Assembly (NCBI GenBank): GCA_012031335.1
Contig: JAAUTT010000160.1
Location: forward strand, 1-8,304
DNA: 8,304 nucleotides
Source of the DNA: Bacteroidales bacterium
GTDB taxonomy: Bacteria > Bacteroidota > Bacteroidia > Bacteroidales > JAAUTT01
Reading direction: 5' to 3'
Shown here: piece after piece, positions 7,601 to 8,304 of the stretch
Position numbering within the stretch: position 1 is the first letter of the stretch
Layout of the letters: each line of letters opens with the position of its first letter
The notes under the pieces: model-generated
The model's input: only the letters and a program-made list of their open reading frames with translations
What the model was told of the DNA's origin: nothing
The model's database searches: none
Program-made: the position numbers and the translations under genes

Positions 7601-7873
7601 ATGATGGATCAGAAAATTGTAGAAGCAATTTTTCGTACACAGGAGGAAACACAGGGGCGTTATGCTCAGGAACTGCACGATGGACTTGGGCCAGTTTTAT
7701 CTACAGTAAAAATGTATATCGAATGGCTTTGCAGTGATAAAAACTCTGTAAACAAAGAGCTTATAAAGAATAATTCACTACATGCCATCGACGAAGCTAT
7801 TAATCAGGCAAAAGAAATAGCCAATAACCTGAGTCCACATGTATTACAGCGTTTCGGACTGGTTAATGCCTGA
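7601..7873 (+). CDS. HisKA_3 phospho-acceptor fragment of the sensor kinase
   Basis: An open frame of 90 residues that opens with ATG-ATG at 7601. These are probably internal methionines just after the PAS domain, not a true start. It contains the two dimerisation helices of a NarL/DesK-class kinase with QEETQGRYAQELHDGLGP; the phospho-accepting His codon is 7676-7678. It ends at TGA 7871-7873 through an apparent lost C. Confidence 0.58.
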   Translation: MMDQKIVEAIFRTQEETQGRYAQELHDGLGPVLSTVKMYIEWLCSDKNSVNKELIKNNSLHAIDEAINQAKEIANNLSPHVLQRFGLVNA

Positions 7874-8238
7874 AAAACCATGCCGACCGTATCCGGGAAA
7901 CTCATAATATAAACATTGGTATCCAGGCAAAAATTACCGACCGTTTGGCTTCCGATGTGGAAGTTATGTTTTACAGAATTCTGCTCGAATGTGTTAATAA
8001 TTCGGTTAAACATGCCAAACCCGAAAATATTTCCATTCAACTCGAAAAGCAGAATCAGAAATTATTGGTAACTTATACGGATAATGGAAAAGGTTTCGAT
8101 GTTGATAAAACTTTGTCCGAAACCAGAGGGATGGGGATTTTTAATATGCAGAACAGAATAAAACTGATTGGCGGTGAAATGAATATCCGGTCGGTGCAGG
8201 GGAGAGGAACACGAATTGATATAATATTAAACAACTGA
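7870..8238 (+). CDS. HATPase_c fragment of the sensor kinase
   Basis: The frame from CTG 7870 to TGA 8236-8238 holds the ATP-binding domain: LLECVNNSVKHA (N box), DNGKGFD (G1), RGMGIFNM (G2) and GRGTRIDI near the C-terminus. A GTG- or ATG-started version would begin later (for example ATG 7966), but meaningful sequence already starts at 7870. This shows that it is the continuation of the kinase and not a separate gene. There is no C-terminal receiver. Confidence 0.58.
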   Translation: MKNHADRIRETHNINIGIQAKITDRLASDVEVMFYRILLECVNNSVKHAKPENISIQLEKQNQKLLVTYTDNGKGFDVDKTLSETRGMGIFNMQNRIKLIGGEMNIRSVQGRGTRIDIILNN

Positions 8239-8248
8239 AACGATTCTA

Positions 8249-8256
8249 TATCTTTG
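8249..8256 (+). promoter_or_regulatory. Candidate -7 promoter box for a gene starting at the right edge
   Basis: TATCTTTG exactly matches the Bacteroidota -7 consensus TAnnTTTG and lies 11 bases after the kinase stop. An ATG at 8296 (Met-Ser-Asn, then the window ends) is 40 bases downstream and may be the start of the next gene. No clear TTTG stands at the -33 spacing. Three codons are too few to call that gene. Confidence 0.35.
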
Positions 8257-8304
8257 AGTTTCATTTGAGCATAAACGGTTTTAAATTTTGAGTATATGAG
8301 TAAT

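Larger units (their letters stand above)
6793..8238 (+). pseudogene. Receiver-PAS-HisKA_3-HATPase hybrid sensor histidine kinase, frame broken at three places
   Basis: Joined across three single-base shifts, this is one cytoplasmic protein of about 482 residues. Order: receiver domain (about 10-125; Asp16/17 acidic pair, phosphoacceptor Asp59 in SDQRMP, Thr87, Lys110 in LKPW), coiled coil (about 125-160), PAS domain (about 160-268, opening EKKFTGIFQASSDGMVLL and closing VVLVITHDVTERK), HisKA_3 helices with phospho-acceptor His296 in RYAQELHDGLGP, and HATPase_c with the N box E400...N404 KHA, DNGKGFD at 431-437, GMGIFNM at 447-453 and GRGT at 471-474. No membrane segment is seen. The breaks are a missing T in the run 7372-7374 (GF then SVKEYS), a missing A in 7599-7601 (ERK then MMDQK), and a missing C at 7869-7870 (VNA then LKNHAD). 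Every catalytic motif survives. If the shifts are sequencing errors, this is a complete NarL-class kinase and the likely partner of the upstream regulator. If they are real, the gene is dead. Confidence 0.82.

Noticed and set aside
5190..7873. Programmed ribosomal frameshifting as the cause of the split genes
   Set aside because: Seven sites in two unrelated genes, with shifts in both directions and no recognisable slippery heptamer plus structure, do not fit a programmed mechanism.
6862..8264. Minus-strand open frames of 63-107 codons opposite the sensor kinase
   Set aside because: All lie antisense to recognisable receiver, PAS, HisKA_3 or HATPase segments.

Overview
The window looks like chromosomal DNA of a Bacteroidota bacterium. 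It is AT-rich, start codons generally lack a Shine-Dalgarno sequence, two good matches to the Bacteroidota -7 promoter box (TAnnTTTG) lie in front of genes, and the gene families fit that phylum: a YncE-propeller/alkaline-phosphatase fusion, a secreted ThuA-domain protein, a diacylglycerol-kinase-like protein with GSANG in place of GSGN, and an App1 family phosphatase. I cannot place it more finely from sequence alone. I see no tRNA, rRNA, CRISPR array, insertion sequence or integrase.

Left part (1-4718, all on the minus strand, every frame intact). A 903-residue exported protein joins a YncE-like beta-propeller to a phosphoesterase domain. Upstream of it lie a membrane-anchored or secreted ThuA-like protein and then a lipid kinase of the DagK/YegS family. 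The gaps are 99 and 252 bases, so the three need not form one operon.

Right part (4768-8304, all on the plus strand). Only 49 bases from the lipid kinase start, and divergent from it, is an App1 (DUF2183) type phosphatidate phosphatase of about 380 residues. The kinase family makes phosphatidate and the phosphatase family removes its phosphate, so the pair could control a lipid phosphorylation cycle; this is inference. Next come an intact NarL/LuxR-type response regulator with a partly degenerate receiver acidic pocket, and a sensor kinase of about 482 residues (receiver - coiled coil - PAS - HisKA_3 - HATPase_c) that is a natural partner for such a regulator. A possible promoter and the first codons of another gene end the window.

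The most striking feature is that the phosphatase is cut by four apparent indels and the sensor kinase by three, all within about 2.7 kb (5197-7870). All seven can be placed at short homopolymer runs, and after each one the protein resumes in another frame with family motifs preserved. In contrast, about 4.5 kb of coding sequence to the left and the 630-base response regulator between the two genes are clean. Local sequencing or assembly error, or very recent gene decay, explains this better than old pseudogenes. I found no convincing new biological system; the items most worth checking are the frame breaks and the divergent lipid kinase/phosphatase pair.
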